A stretch of 64,000 nt of DNA from Pontibacter mucosus (GCF_003054055.1 NZ_QBKI01000001.1:372001-436000); one strand, 5' to 3'. Numbered from the stretch's first letter, positions 38,378-47,403 are shown. Numbers and translations are program-made. Notes: a model not told the origin generated them from the letters alone.

Positions 38378-41224
38378 ATGAGCGAACCACGAAAGAAACT
38401 ATTCCTCTTAGATGCCCTGGCGCTGATCTACCGCGCGCACTTTGCCTTCAGCAAGAACCCGCGCATCAATTCCAAAGGCATGAACACGGGCGCCGCCCTT
38501 GGCTTTACAAACACGCTGGTAGAGGTGCTGCAGAAGGAGAAGCCCACCCACATCGGTGTCGCCTTCGATACGGCGGCTAAAACGTTCCGCCACGACAACT
38601 TTACAGACTACAAAGCCAACCGGCAGGCCCAGCCCGAGGATATTTCCATTGCCATACCTTACTGTAAGAAAATAGTAGAAGCCTTCAACATCCCGGTGCT
38701 GCTGATGGATGGCTATGAGGCTGACGACATTATCGGAACGCTGGCGTGCAAAGCCGAGAAAGCAGGCTTCGACGTGTACATGATGACGCCTGACAAGGAC
38801 TATTGCCAGCTGGTAACAGACCATGTCTTTCTCTACAAGCCTGCTTTTATGGGCAACGCCATTGAAGTATGGGATGTGCAGAAGGTGCTGGAGAAGTGGG
38901 AGATAGAGCGCGTGGAACAGGTTATCGATATCCTTGGCCTGCAGGGCGACGCTGTGGACAACATACCGGGCATCCCAGGCATCGGCGAGAAAACGGCCAA
39001 GTCACTCATCCAGCGCTTCGGCTCGGTGGAAAACCTGCTGGCCAACACTGACCAGCTGAAGGGCAAACAGAAAGAGAACATAGAGAAATTCGCTGACCAG
39101 GGCCTGATGTCGAAAGAGCTGGCCACGATACATTGCGATGTGCCGATAGAGTTTAGCGAGGAAGGCCTGCACTACGACGGCCCCAACGAGGAGCGCGTGG
39201 CGGAGCTGTTCGCCGAGCTGGAGTTCCGTCAGCTGACGCAGCGGGTGCTGGGCAAGAGCCTCGGAGAGGCTGCCGTGGCCGCGCCTGCCGCTGCCAAAGG
39301 CGCCCGGAAGGGAAAAGCCGCCGCCGTTAACCAGACGTCCCTGTTTGATGCCCCTGCCGCCGCAGCGGTAGAAGTAGCCGAAGAGGCGCTTCCTGCCACC
39401 ATGCAAAGTATAAAAACCACTTTGCACGATTACTACCTCATCAACACGCCGGAGCTGCGCCAAAGCCTGGTACGGTATCTCCTGAAGCAGGATGAATTCT
39501 CCTGGGACACTGAGACCACAGGCATCGACCCCATCACGGCCAGGCTGGTAGGCATGTCGTTCTCTTACCGCCCCGGCGAGGCTTACTATGTGCCGGTGCC
39601 ACACGATAACCTAGAAGAGGCACAGCGTATCCTGGACGAGTTCCGGCCGGTGCTGGAGAACCCGAGCATCGCCAAGGTGGGGCAGAACATCAAGTATGAC
39701 ATCCTGGTGCTGAAAAAGTATAAGGTAGAGGTGCAGGGGCCGCTGTTCGATACCATGCTGGCGCACTACCTGCTGGAGCCCGAGATGCGCCATAACATGG
39801 ACGTGCTGGCCGAGACCTACCTTAACTATAGCCCGGTGCCCATCACCGACCTGATTGGCCCGAAAGGCAGGAACCAGAAAACCATGGCCGATCTGGAGCC
39901 GGAGGAGGTAGCAGATTACGCCTGCGAGGATGCCGATATTACCCTGCGCCTGAAATTATACTTTGAGCCGCTGCTGCAGGAGCAGGGGCTGATGAAGCTG
40001 TTCCGGGAAATTGAGAACCCGCTGGTGCAAGTGCTGGCCGATGTGGAGAACGAGGGCGTGCGTATCGACTCGGAGGCACTGGCAGACTTCTCTACCCAGC
40101 TGGAGAGTGAAATCATCAACATCGAAAAACGCATTTTTGAAATTGCCGGGGAGCAGTTCAACATCGGTTCGCCCAAGCAGTTGGGCGAGATCCTGTTCGA
40201 CAAGCTGGGGCTGCACGGCAAAAGCAAGATCAAGAAAACCAAGACCGGACAGCATGCTACCGGCGAGGAAATTCTTTCGAAAATGGCCGGTGAGCACGAG
40301 ATTGTGCGGCTTATACTGGACCACCGCCAGCTTACCAAGCTAAAATCCACGTACGTGGATGCGCTGCCGCAACTGGTGTGCGAGCTGGATGGCCGCGTCC
40401 ATACTTCCTTTAACCAGGCCGTGACGGCTACCGGGCGCCTGAGCTCCACCAACCCGAACCTGCAGAACATTCCGATCCGCACCGAGCGGGGCCGGGAGAT
40501 ACGCAAGGCCTTCGTGGCTCGCGACAACAAGCACCAGCTCATCTCGGCTGACTACTCGCAGATCGAGCTGCGCATCATGGCTGACTTCAGCGGGGACCCT
40601 ACCATGAAAGAGGCCTTCCGGAAAGGGCTTGATATCCACGCCTCCACGGCCAGCAAGGTGTTTCACGTGCCGCTGGAGCAGGTAGACAGTGAGATGCGCC
40701 GCAAGGCCAAGACGGTAAACTTCGGTATTATCTACGGCATTTCGGCCTTTGGCCTGGCCGAGCGCCTGGGCATTGCGCGCCGTGAGGCTGCCGATATTAT
40801 TGAGGCATACTTCCACGAGTTCCCGGCTGTGAAGGAGTACATGGACAGCACCATCGAGAAAGCCCGTGAGCTGGAGTATGCTGAAACGAAGCTGAACCGC
40901 CGCCGCTACCTACGCGACATCAACTCGCGCAACCAGACCATACGCGCCTTTGCTGAGCGTAACGCCATCAACGCCCCTATCCAGGGCACAGCTGCCGATA
41001 TTATTAAGATTGCCATGATCAATATCCACGAGTACCTGCGCCAGGAGAAGCTGCAGACCCGCATGATCCTGCAGGTGCACGACGAACTCCTGTTTGATGC
41101 CCCGAAAGAGGAAATCGAGGTCGTGACGCCTAAAATTGTGGAGCTGATGACCAATGCCCTGCCGCTGAGCGTGCCCATGGAAGTAGGCCTGGGCATCGGT
41201 GACAACTGGCTGGAAGCGCATTAA
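38378..41224 (+). CDS. polA: DNA polymerase I
   Basis: A 948-residue repair and primer-removal polymerase. The 5'-3' nuclease (about 1-290) has VAFDTAAKTFRHD, ADDIIGTL and PDKDYCQL. An Ala-rich, probably disordered linker (about 295-345, with a TSLFDAP clamp-binding-like QTSLF motif) precedes the 3'-5' exonuclease (about 360-550), which keeps its acidic residues (WDTETTGID, YACEDAD), so proofreading looks intact. The polymerase domain has SADYSQIELR, AKTVNFGIIYG and QVHDELLFD. Length fits the Bacteroidota form. Confidence 0.97.
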   Translation: MSEPRKKLFLLDALALIYRAHFAFSKNPRINSKGMNTGAALGFTNTLVEVLQKEKPTHIGVAFDTAAKTFRHDNFTDYKANRQAQPEDISIAIPYCKKIVEAFNIPVLLMDGYEADDIIGTLACKAEKAGFDVYMMTPDKDYCQLVTDHVFLYKPAFMGNAIEVWDVQKVLEKWEIERVEQVIDILGLQGDAVDNIPGIPGIGEKTAKSLIQRFGSVENLLANTDQLKGKQKENIEKFADQGLMSKELATIHCDVPIEFSEEGLHYDGPNEERVAELFAELEFRQLTQRVLGKSLGEAAVAAPAAAKGARKGKAAAVNQTSLFDAPAAAAVEVAEEALPATMQSIKTTLHDYYLINTPELRQSLVRYLLKQDEFSWDTETTGIDPITARLVGMSFSYRPGEAYYVPVPHDNLEEAQRILDEFRPVLENPSIAKVGQNIKYDILVLKKYKVEVQGPLFDTMLAHYLLEPEMRHNMDVLAETYLNYSPVPITDLIGPKGRNQKTMADLEPEEVADYACEDADITLRLKLYFEPLLQEQGLMKLFREIENPLVQVLADVENEGVRIDSEALADFSTQLESEIINIEKRIFEIAGEQFNIGSPKQLGEILFDKLGLHGKSKIKKTKTGQHATGEEILSKMAGEHEIVRLILDHRQLTKLKSTYVDALPQLVCELDGRVHTSFNQAVTATGRLSSTNPNLQNIPIRTERGREIRKAFVARDNKHQLISADYSQIELRIMADFSGDPTMKEAFRKGLDIHASTASKVFHVPLEQVDSEMRRKAKTVNFGIIYGISAFGLAERLGIARREAADIIEAYFHEFPAVKEYMDSTIEKARELEYAETKLNRRRYLRDINSRNQTIRAFAERNAINAPIQGTAADIIKIAMINIHEYLRQEKLQTRMILQVHDELLFDAPKEEIEVVTPKIVELMTNALPLSVPMEVGLGIGDNWLEAH

Positions 41225-41225
41225 G

Positions 41226-41345
41226 GACTAGGATTTATAGGATTTGGGGATGGGTGGGATTTTAAAAGTATAAATTCAAGAAAGCGATATATGAAGTATA
41301 ACCACCCTGTTTATCCTTAGAGCCTGCAAATTCTGATTCAGATCA
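41226..41345 (+). repeat. Intergenic repeat text of the GGATTTNNAGGATTT kind
   Basis: ACTAGGATTTATAGGATTTG at 41228-41247 and GAGCCTGCAAATTCTGATTCAGAT near 41321-41344 (given in part) resemble the short CCTGCAAATCCTGATTCAGAC phrase found in intergenic DNA of many Bacteroidota, and the text near 32890-32930. Low information content; the claim is a resemblance only. Confidence 0.35.
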
Positions 41346-41348
41346 AAC

Positions 41349-41380
41349 AAAAAAGCACCTCCCGGAGGAGGTGCTTTTTT
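41349..41380. terminator. Bidirectional terminator between polA and the SGNH gene
   Basis: AAAAAAGCACCTCC pairs with GGAGGTGCTTTTTT across a 4-base loop. A run on one side and T run on the other serve both convergent transcripts. Confidence 0.95.
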
Positions 41381-41403
41381 GTTGGGTTATACTTTCAGGC
41401 AGC

Positions 41404-42846
41404 TTACTGGCGGCCCGGGAAAAGCACGGCATCGTATTGGGTGATGTCTGCTTTTGGTATGTTAGCGTTATACTTGGAATTGATGGCATCAATTACCTCG
41501 TTGGCTACAACGGCATAGCCTCTCGGAGTCGGGTGAATTCCATCCAGCGAGAACAGGTTGCCGGAGATAAAGGCCGGGGAATAAGCTACGTTGTTAGCGG
41601 CAAAGCCTCCTTGTATAGACTTAAAGTAAGCGTTGGCGTCGAAAAAGGCCAGGTCGCGGGCAGTAGCCTGTGCCTTAATAATCTGGTTATATCCTTCAGT
41701 GGCTGTTTTGATTTTAGCCTGCTCTACCGGATCCAGCACTAGCGCGCTTGGCAGCGGATTGCCCGCAGAAAGGCCGAACATCGCAGTAGTATCTATACCA
41801 TAGTTAGCCAGCACTCCTGCCAATGTAAGCCTCACAACGAGCGGATCCTGGCTTGGGCTTAACTGCTTGGCCAGGTCTCTCCAGTATTTGCCTGTTGGCT
41901 GACCAATCAATGGAGCGTACGAAGAAGCAGTAAGCGGGAAGTATATACCGTTTTCTGCAGCGCCAATCTGCGTAGCCGCGAACTGCGTACGCTCTCTGCC
42001 TGAGCCCGTAATCGCCACCATGCCCGGGATGTTGTTCGTTGCCAGCACCTGCTTAATAGATGGGCCTAAAGTCGTGAAGAAAGGCACAGAAGTAACATCC
42101 GGCACTGTTATCAACACGCCTTTCTGCTTATCTGCCGTCAGTACATCCAGCAACTCCTTAAAGTTAGCATCAAAGTCGGCAATTGGCGTGATTTTGTATC
42201 TGGCATCGGTTTCGAAAGCACCACCGGAAGTAGCGTAACCCAGCACATCGTTCTCAGCTATCCATACACTAAAGAAAGTATGGTTGGCTGCCTCCGCCTG
42301 CGCCTGCACATACTGCAGGTAGGTCTGGGCAGCATTGTCCGTCAGGCGCTCAAAGTATGCATTGCCTTGCGTGCTGCCGTAACCCGCTGTTTTGATATCA
42401 GCGGTTTTGATGCCCGGTATAGCCAGGTTGTTGACGTTCTCGGTATACTTGGTGTAAAGTGGCGCGCCTTTCTCATTCTGCCCGCGCACGGCCAGGTCGG
42501 TCGTAACGGGCTGTGTAATCGGCTGCCCCTGTGGGGTAAAACCAGTCAGCCTCAGGTAGCCGGAGCCGTTTGGCTTGTCTTCTGGGAAAAGCGGCTGCTC
42601 AAATTCCCCGCCACCTGCTTTCTGGAACTGACGGGCCAGAATAGCCGGAAGGGAAGCCTGCTGTCCCGGAAGCGTCAAGCCATTGTCGGCATAACCGGCG
42701 CTCAGTGAATTACCTACCGCAACGTAAGAAGTAAAATCAGCTGTGCCTGCGCTTGATGAAGGTGTATCGATGTCTGGGTCGCAGCTGGTAAGGAGCACAC
42801 CGGCAAAAAGAGCCAATGTACCGGTTTTATAAAATAGGTTTTTCAT
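41404..42846 (-). CDS. SGNH/GDSL hydrolase-family lipoprotein
   Basis: A 480-residue exported protein with a lipoprotein signal: LLTSC (Cys about 23) followed by DPDID. The SGNH block 1 is VAVGNSLSAGYAD (Ser about 47), with Asn in place of the common Asp; block III Asn is in SVWIAENDVLGYA; the late DGIHPTPRGYAVVANEV carries the catalytic Asp/His pair. It is likely a surface or periplasmic esterase. It lies 12 bases downstream of the OmpP1/FadL gene, so the pair may process and import a lipid or hydrocarbon. Confidence 0.88.
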   Translation of the reverse strand: MKNLFYKTGTLALFAGVLLTSCDPDIDTPSSSAGTADFTSYVAVGNSLSAGYADNGLTLPGQQASLPAILARQFQKAGGGEFEQPLFPEDKPNGSGYLRLTGFTPQGQPITQPVTTDLAVRGQNEKGAPLYTKYTENVNNLAIPGIKTADIKTAGYGSTQGNAYFERLTDNAAQTYLQYVQAQAEAANHTFFSVWIAENDVLGYATSGGAFETDARYKITPIADFDANFKELLDVLTADKQKGVLITVPDVTSVPFFTTLGPSIKQVLATNNIPGMVAITGSGRERTQFAATQIGAAENGIYFPLTASSYAPLIGQPTGKYWRDLAKQLSPSQDPLVVRLTLAGVLANYGIDTTAMFGLSAGNPLPSALVLDPVEQAKIKTATEGYNQIIKAQATARDLAFFDANAYFKSIQGGFAANNVAYSPAFISGNLFSLDGIHPTPRGYAVVANEVIDAINSKYNANIPKADITQYDAVLFPGRQ

Positions 42847-42858
42847 ATTCGTCAGGAA

Positions 42859-44088
42859 TTAGAAATTATAAGTTAAAGCAAGACCAGGGATGTAGGCCAC
42901 CGCCTTATAGGTACCACCAATACCTCCTGATTTATCAGAAGCATCGGTGCGCTCTTTCTTGTTGATGTACAGGAAGGAAGCATCCAGCTTGATGTTGTCG
43001 GAAACACTGTAACCCAGGCCAACAGACACGCCGCGCGCATCAGCGTCCGGGGTCTCGGGGGTTAGGTAGCCGTCCTGCACAGGAGAACTGTCGTAGTAGG
43101 CGCCGGCACGCAGGGCCAGAGCGTCCGTAGCTTTGTACTCCGCACCGATACGGTAGATGTAGGCATCCTCGTAGTTACGGGCGTTCTCTGTAAAGTTGCT
43201 GCCGTTCACAGCGTCCTTATAGTCGAAGCGCAGGCTCTCATAAGCGCTCCACTCCACACGGTTCACGTCTACGGCAATTGTCAGGGCCTCCGTTGGCATA
43301 AAGCCTATACCTACCGACAAGGTAGCAGGCAGCGGCAACGAAGCACCAAATTTAGTGTCCGGGAAACGTGACTTAAGTGATGGCGCTACAGTAAAAGTAG
43401 CATCTCCCTCTTCCACATCCACGTCTACTCTGGAGCGGTAGTTGATACCCAAAGACAACTTCTCAGATGGCTTAAAGTAGATACCCACGTTGTAGCCAAG
43501 GCTCGTTCCGTCACCGTCAAGTTCGGCACGGCCATAGTTGCCCGCCTCGTCTTGCACCGGTATACCGCGCTGCAGGTTCACGCTGCCTTTTACATAGGTA
43601 AGACCAGCGCCGATGCCAATCTTATCGGTAATAGCATAGCTCAGGGTAGGCTGAAAGAAAATAGCGGAAAGCGACAGCTCCTCCAGGCCGAAGCGGCCGC
43701 TCCACTCCTGGCCCCACTTGGCTGTGCTGCCAAAAGGCGTGTACACACCCAGTCCGGCGGCCAGCTTATCATTGATTTTATACACCGCGTACACCTGGAA
43801 AGGCGTACCCACAGGGTTGTCGGTTCTGGCGGTAACCTCATTGCTCTCCGGCGCTGAGTAAGCAATTTTAGAGAAAAGTGCACTTGCGCCAATTGTCACG
43901 CCATTTTCGCGCACATAGCTCATGGCACCCGGGTTAAAGAAGATACTGGATGTGCCGGTAACCAGGCCGGTACCGGTATGGCCCATACCAATTTGCCGCT
44001 GGCTGGCCAGGTTTACCTGGTAGCCCCCGGCCATGGCCGATGCCGAGAGAAGCGTGCCACCGAGTAAGGCTAGAATTCTGCTTTTCAT
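42859..44088 (-). CDS. OmpP1/FadL/TodX family outer membrane transporter
   Basis: A 409-residue barrel with a signal peptide to about AMAGG (21) and the family opening GYQVNLASQRQIGMGHTGTG (seen as NLASQRQIGMGHTG), then SIFFNPGAMSYV, the N-terminal hatch with the FNPAG-type motif. The C-terminus ends in ...LALTYNF with a terminal aromatic residue. FadL-type proteins pass long-chain fatty acids or hydrophobic compounds through the outer membrane. It leads the two-gene unit with the SGNH lipoprotein. Confidence 0.92.
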   Translation of the reverse strand: MKSRILALLGGTLLSASAMAGGYQVNLASQRQIGMGHTGTGLVTGTSSIFFNPGAMSYVRENGVTIGASALFSKIAYSAPESNEVTARTDNPVGTPFQVYAVYKINDKLAAGLGVYTPFGSTAKWGQEWSGRFGLEELSLSAIFFQPTLSYAITDKIGIGAGLTYVKGSVNLQRGIPVQDEAGNYGRAELDGDGTSLGYNVGIYFKPSEKLSLGINYRSRVDVDVEEGDATFTVAPSLKSRFPDTKFGASLPLPATLSVGIGFMPTEALTIAVDVNRVEWSAYESLRFDYKDAVNGSNFTENARNYEDAYIYRIGAEYKATDALALRAGAYYDSSPVQDGYLTPETPDADARGVSVGLGYSVSDNIKLDASFLYINKKERTDASDKSGGIGGTYKAVAYIPGLALTYNF

Positions 44089-44129
44089 AAAGTCTGATTA
44101 ATTTAATGTAGGGTGATAATTGCTCTAAA

Positions 44130-44159
44130 CAAATATATACTTATTACATCGGCTCACAA
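44130..44159 (-). promoter_or_regulatory. Promoter of the OmpP1-SGNH unit
   Basis: CAAATATA (44130-44137) is TATATTTG on the minus strand, a perfect -7 box, and CAA at 44157-44159 gives the -33 TTG at the expected distance. The remaining gap to 44426 holds AAGTATAA words and no gene. Confidence 0.7.
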
Positions 44160-44426
44160 TACTTTTTCAAATAATTTTCGATATGGGTCGAAAACGTGGT
44201 AATTGCCTGCCCACTTCCCGCTTAAATTAGCTGCATGAGTCGTTTTTCAGGTGCCGCGCCTGAAAATTTTCCCAGGCATCAGCAGTTTTGTTTACTCCCC
44301 TGAACAGGCAAAGTATAAAAGTATAGAAGGCCGGGGTGCAGCAGTAAAGTATAAGATTATCCTTCCTGAGGCGCTATCTTATTTAGCTGCCCTGCGTTAT
44401 AAACCTCCTGAACGAAGAGGAAAAAC

Positions 44427-45320
44427 ATGTACGATGTAATTATAATAGGGGGAGGGCCGGCAGGACTGAACGCAGCCATGCTGCTGGGCCGCTCGCGCCG
44501 CAAGGTCATTGTGTTCGACAGCGGGGAGCCGCGCAACCGCTGGTCGCAGAGCATGAACGGATTTTTGTCAAGCGATGGCGTGAACCCGCGTGAGTTTATA
44601 CAGAAAGGCCGCGCCGAGTTAGCAAAGTATAACATCGAGCTGGCAGATATTAAAGTAGAGAGCGCCACCTACTCGAAAGGAGAGTTTGTGGTAAACGATG
44701 AGCACGGCAAAGTATACCGCTCGCGCAAGCTACTGCTGGCCACCGGACTGAAGGACACGCTGCCCGAGCTGGAAGGAGTGGAGGAAATGTATGGCAAGAG
44801 CGTGCACCACTGCCCCTACTGCGACGGCTGGGAAAACCGCGACAAAGCCATTGCCGTCTACGGGCCTGAGCGTAAAGGCGTCGGGCAGGCCTTGGCCATG
44901 AAAAACTGGAGCGACAATGTGACCCTCTACACCGACGGCACCGACAGCCTGCGCCAGCTTGACCTGGAGCTGCTGGAGCGAAACGAGGTAAAGGTGGTGA
45001 AGGAGAAAATCACGCGGCTGGAGGGAGAGGATGGCATGCTGCAGCATATTGTACTTGGCAACGGTGAGAAACGCCCGCAACAGGCTCTGTTCTTCTCGTT
45101 GGGTACTAAGCAGCAGTCGCCGCTGGGCGAAGAGTTGGGCTGCGAGTTTACCAGCAAAGGCGTGATTAAGACCCGGCGGCAGCAGCACTCCAACATCCCC
45201 GGCCTGTTTGTAGCCGGCGACGCCGCCCGCGACATGCAGATGGTGGTGGTAGCCGCCGCCGAGGGCGCCAAGGCCGGTGTCGCTATCAACATGGAGCTGC
45301 AGGAGGAGGACAGGAAGTGA
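44427..45320 (+). CDS. Thioredoxin-reductase-like FAD/NAD(P) oxidoreductase
   Basis: A 297-residue flavoprotein. GGGPAGLNAAMLLGRS near 8-23 is the FAD dinucleotide fold; HHCPYCDGWE (about 130) has the redox CxxC of thioredoxin-reductase relatives; GLFVAGDAARDMQMVVVAAAEGAKAG (in pieces) is the C-terminal FAD motif. The central GxGxxA NAD(P)-binding glycines are weak (YGPERKGVGQAL), so the electron donor is uncertain. It is shorter than TrxB (about 315) and stands alone, so it is more likely a TrxB-like oxidoreductase than the housekeeping enzyme. Confidence 0.88.
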   Translation: MYDVIIIGGGPAGLNAAMLLGRSRRKVIVFDSGEPRNRWSQSMNGFLSSDGVNPREFIQKGRAELAKYNIELADIKVESATYSKGEFVVNDEHGKVYRSRKLLLATGLKDTLPELEGVEEMYGKSVHHCPYCDGWENRDKAIAVYGPERKGVGQALAMKNWSDNVTLYTDGTDSLRQLDLELLERNEVKVVKEKITRLEGEDGMLQHIVLGNGEKRPQQALFFSLGTKQQSPLGEELGCEFTSKGVIKTRRQQHSNIPGLFVAGDAARDMQMVVVAAAEGAKAGVAINMELQEEDRK

Positions 45321-45432
45321 GGGGAGTTAGAGAGTTTAGGAGTTTGGGAGTTAGAGAGTGGTAGAGCCGCCATACGTTGCGTCCCTAGAGTTAAAAAGTT
45401 AGAAAGTTAGAAAGTTAGAAAGTATGGGGGCT
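45321..45432 (+). repeat. AGTTAGAA-type microsatellite after the flavoprotein gene
   Basis: GGAGTTAGAGAGTTTAGGAG...GGGAGTTAGAGAGTGG at 45322-45360 and three to four units of AGTTAGAA at about 45393-45423. Its inverted counterpart is at 54221-54270, and related text lies at 57940-57972, 62038-62070 and 63462-63535, always just outside genes. Confidence 0.65.
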
Positions 45433-45528
45433 GGGAGTGGTTAAGAAGTATAGCCAATCTGGGCTGCCTGCTCTGTTATGGAGTGTCCCCTCTGAGGCTA
45501 CTATTAGGACCCAAGTCCATTGCTGCTT

Positions 45529-45860
45529 CAAGTTTGCAACTTGGAGCTTTTATGGGGCCAGTTTTCAACTGGCGAAAGTATAAAGAGCGGCTCCCGCAAG
45601 CTGAAAGCTTGCGGCTATGGATAACCACGAGCTGAAAGCGCGCGGTAGAGGAGGTAGGTTATACTGGTATCCTAATGGTAGGCCCCTATGAGGATCCAGG
45701 GGGGCATGCTGGTAAACTCACTTTTTATGGCGCGAGCGTCCTCGCTCCTGACGGGCTATCGTTGGGCCTCCGGCCCAGTCGGATTACAAATCCGACCTCA
45801 AATAAGGCACGGGTTGACTTGTCCCGAAGCATTTCGGGAAACCCGCGCCAGCAAGTGGGG
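45529..45860. repeat. Cluster of short variable-stem hairpins
   Basis: Hairpins: CAAGTT-TGC-AACTTG (45529-45543), CCAGTT-TTC-AACTGG (45558-45572), CCGCAAGCT-GAA-AGCTTGCGG (45594-45614), GAGCG-TCCT-CGCTC (about 45734-45747), GGGCC-TCC-GGCCC (45764-45776), GTCGGATT-ACA-AATCCGAC (45778-45796) and CCCGAA-GCAT-TTCGGG (45823-45838) inside GGGTT...AACCC, then GCGCCAGC. Stems differ but size and loop are constant. The 631-base gap 45321-45951 has no gene. Confidence 0.75.
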
Positions 45861-45951
45861 TTCTAGCTATATGCTGTTGTGGAATAACCCTGTAAGGCTG
45901 TACCAAAGTATAATTTAGCTTTTAGCCAAAGTATAACTATGCTCTTGCCTT

Positions 45952-46782
45952 CTACACTATTGCCCCGTTTTGCTCCTGTGGCACCGCCTGGAAAAGGTGC
46001 TCGCGGAGGCAGTAGCGGTACCCGTGCACCAGCAGGTGCATTTTCAGGTTTTCCACGGCTATGGGCTCGTTCTCCTCTACCTCCCGGGTATTGGAAAAGC
46101 GTATCTCGCTGGCATCTATAATGGTCACCACTCCCGGCCCGAACACCTCTACCTGGTCGCCTTCCTTTATAACGATGCCTGTTTCCTCGCTCAGCCCGAT
46201 GCCCACATACTCCGGGTCGTGGGCTACGGCGTGTGCCAGGCGGCCAAAGCGACCCCGCTCGGCAAAATGGGTATCTATGTACACATTTTTGATAAAGGAG
46301 CAGCCCTTCGTGGTTTTCATCTCGCCTTTGATGAGGGAATAATGGCCATAGCCGTCGTAAATCATCCTATCGGACATGATGGCGGCGCCGGCGCTGGTAC
46401 CGGATATGATGATGTTCTCGGTGCGGTAGCGGTGGCGAAGTATGCGCAGAAGTTCTGTGCCGTTCAGGAAGTTGGCCAGGCGCACCTGATCCCCGCCGGT
46501 AAAAAAGACCACCTCAGCCTTGCTTATGCGCTCCAGATTTGCGGGCGTATCAACTGGGTTGTCCTCGTCTATGCACATAAAGTGGGCATTCGCGCAGCCA
46601 AGTTCCTCAAAAGCCTCCTTATAAGCGTTGCCGGACCTGATGGCTTCCGAAGCCTCGGGTGTGGCGCTGGCAATTACCTCAATGCGCGCGCTCAAACTGC
46701 AAATCTCGGCCTTTATCAGCTTAATCAGGCAATCGTCATCACCGCCCCCCAATGCTATCAATGTTCCTTTCACCATACTCAT
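45952..46782 (-). CDS. Cyanophycinase-like peptidase (S51 family)
   Basis: A 276-residue serine peptidase of the S51 / cyanophycinase fold. TLIALGGGDDD starts the fold, FFTGGDQVRL (about 95) and SGTSAGAAIMSD (about 130, nucleophile Ser in GTSAGA) are diagnostic, followed by YIDTHFAERGRFGRL and GIGLSEETGI. Cyanophycinases cleave beta-Asp-Arg dipeptides from the storage polymer, but many homologues act on other isoaspartyl peptides, and no cyanophycin synthetase is in view. ATG 46782 is preferred; a GTG at 46794 is also in frame. A 23-base palindrome lies just upstream. Confidence 0.88.
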   Translation of the reverse strand: MSMVKGTLIALGGGDDDCLIKLIKAEICSLSARIEVIASATPEASEAIRSGNAYKEAFEELGCANAHFMCIDEDNPVDTPANLERISKAEVVFFTGGDQVRLANFLNGTELLRILRHRYRTENIIISGTSAGAAIMSDRMIYDGYGHYSLIKGEMKTTKGCSFIKNVYIDTHFAERGRFGRLAHAVAHDPEYVGIGLSEETGIVIKEGDQVEVFGPGVVTIIDASEIRFSNTREVEENEPIAVENLKMHLLVHGYRYCLREHLFQAVPQEQNGAIV

Positions 46783-46803
46783 AGGCACGTTCACACTTAA
46801 ATA

Positions 46804-46826
46804 GAATTCTTATACTATAAGAATTC
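46804..46826. promoter_or_regulatory. Perfect 23-base palindrome upstream of the S51 gene
   Basis: Arms GAATTCTTATA (46804-46814) and TATAAGAATTC (46816-46826) are perfectly complementary around one C. It lies 22 bases before the preferred start, where a dimeric repressor would block initiation. It is too short in spacing for a terminator, and no T run follows. Which protein binds it is unknown. Confidence 0.6.
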
Positions 46827-47003
46827 AGATGAGGTTGATTTGTTTCGGTCTTCCCGGTTTATCTTTTTGATTATCAGGTATCAGAAAGTTAGTGTTCAAA
46901 CGACATATATGCTTCTGCCTGCCGCCGCACGGAGGTGCGGGCGCGTAAATTTTCCTCTGTTCTTATACTTTCGAGAAATTTAGCTGAGGGCAGTGGAAAA
47001 AAC

Positions 47004-47041
47004 TGTCCGGTGTCGCACAGCAAAGTGTTCGGTGGCGGACA
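47004..47041 (+). promoter_or_regulatory. Two direct dyads, enhancer-like sites
   Basis: TGTCCGGTGTCGCACA (47004-47019) and TGTTCGGTGGCGGACA (47026-47041) are near-identical, each a dyad of TGTCCG and CGGACA with one mismatch. Their spacing is 22 bases, about two DNA turns. They lie about 65-100 bases upstream of a sigma-54-like promoter, where NtrC-type activators bind. The gap 46795-47235 has no gene. Confidence 0.65.
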
Positions 47042-47105
47042 ATATTTTTTCGCTATATAGAGGCTATTTTAATGTAATTGACTGTAAATCAGCGTGTTGG
47101 TAATG

Positions 47106-47122
47106 TTGGCACACAAAGTGTA
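47106..47122 (+). promoter_or_regulatory. Sigma-54-like promoter of the tiny-gene trio
   Basis: TTGGCAC (47106-47112), then five bases and GTGTA (47118-47122), fits TTGGCAC-N5-TTGCA with two mismatches in the -12 half. The GG-to-G spacing is right. The trio begins about 110 bases downstream. The -12 half is the weak point. Confidence 0.5.
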
Positions 47123-47235
47123 ATAACCCAATCAGGAATAAAAAAAATTATAGCAGCCCAAGCAACCATACGACCAAAGGCGCTATCTATTAAGTCAGAA
47201 AGTTAACCGAAACAGAAAACCAATTAATACCTACT

Positions 47236-47403
47236 ATGAAAATCGTGATCGTCATCTTCGCAATGTTATCCGGCATGGGAGCTTCCATCAAGCAATCTGC
47301 CAAAGAAGTGGAGAAAGTTCAGAAACGCCTTGAGCTGAGCGAGTACCAGAAATACCCTAACCTGCTGCCAGAAGTAGAAATCGTAGCCCCCGCTATTAAG
47401 TAG
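47236..47403 (+). CDS. Tiny membrane protein 1 of a tandem trio
   Basis: A 55-residue product starting MKIVIVIFAMLSGMGASIKQ, one membrane span (about 2-18), then a charged helix KEVEKVQKRLELSEYQK and the tail YPNLLPEVEIVAP. The second gene has the same plan and the same NLLP-VE motif, so coding is supported by conservation of a reading frame between duplicates. It is under a sigma-54-like promoter. It may be a small inner-membrane stress or regulatory protein; I know no family for it. Confidence 0.75.
   Translation: MKIVIVIFAMLSGMGASIKQSAKEVEKVQKRLELSEYQKYPNLLPEVEIVAPAIK

Noticed and set aside
45675..45918. Overlapping short frames of 63 and 76 codons
   Set aside because: They consist of variable hairpins and AGTATA words; no coding periodicity or homology was recognised.
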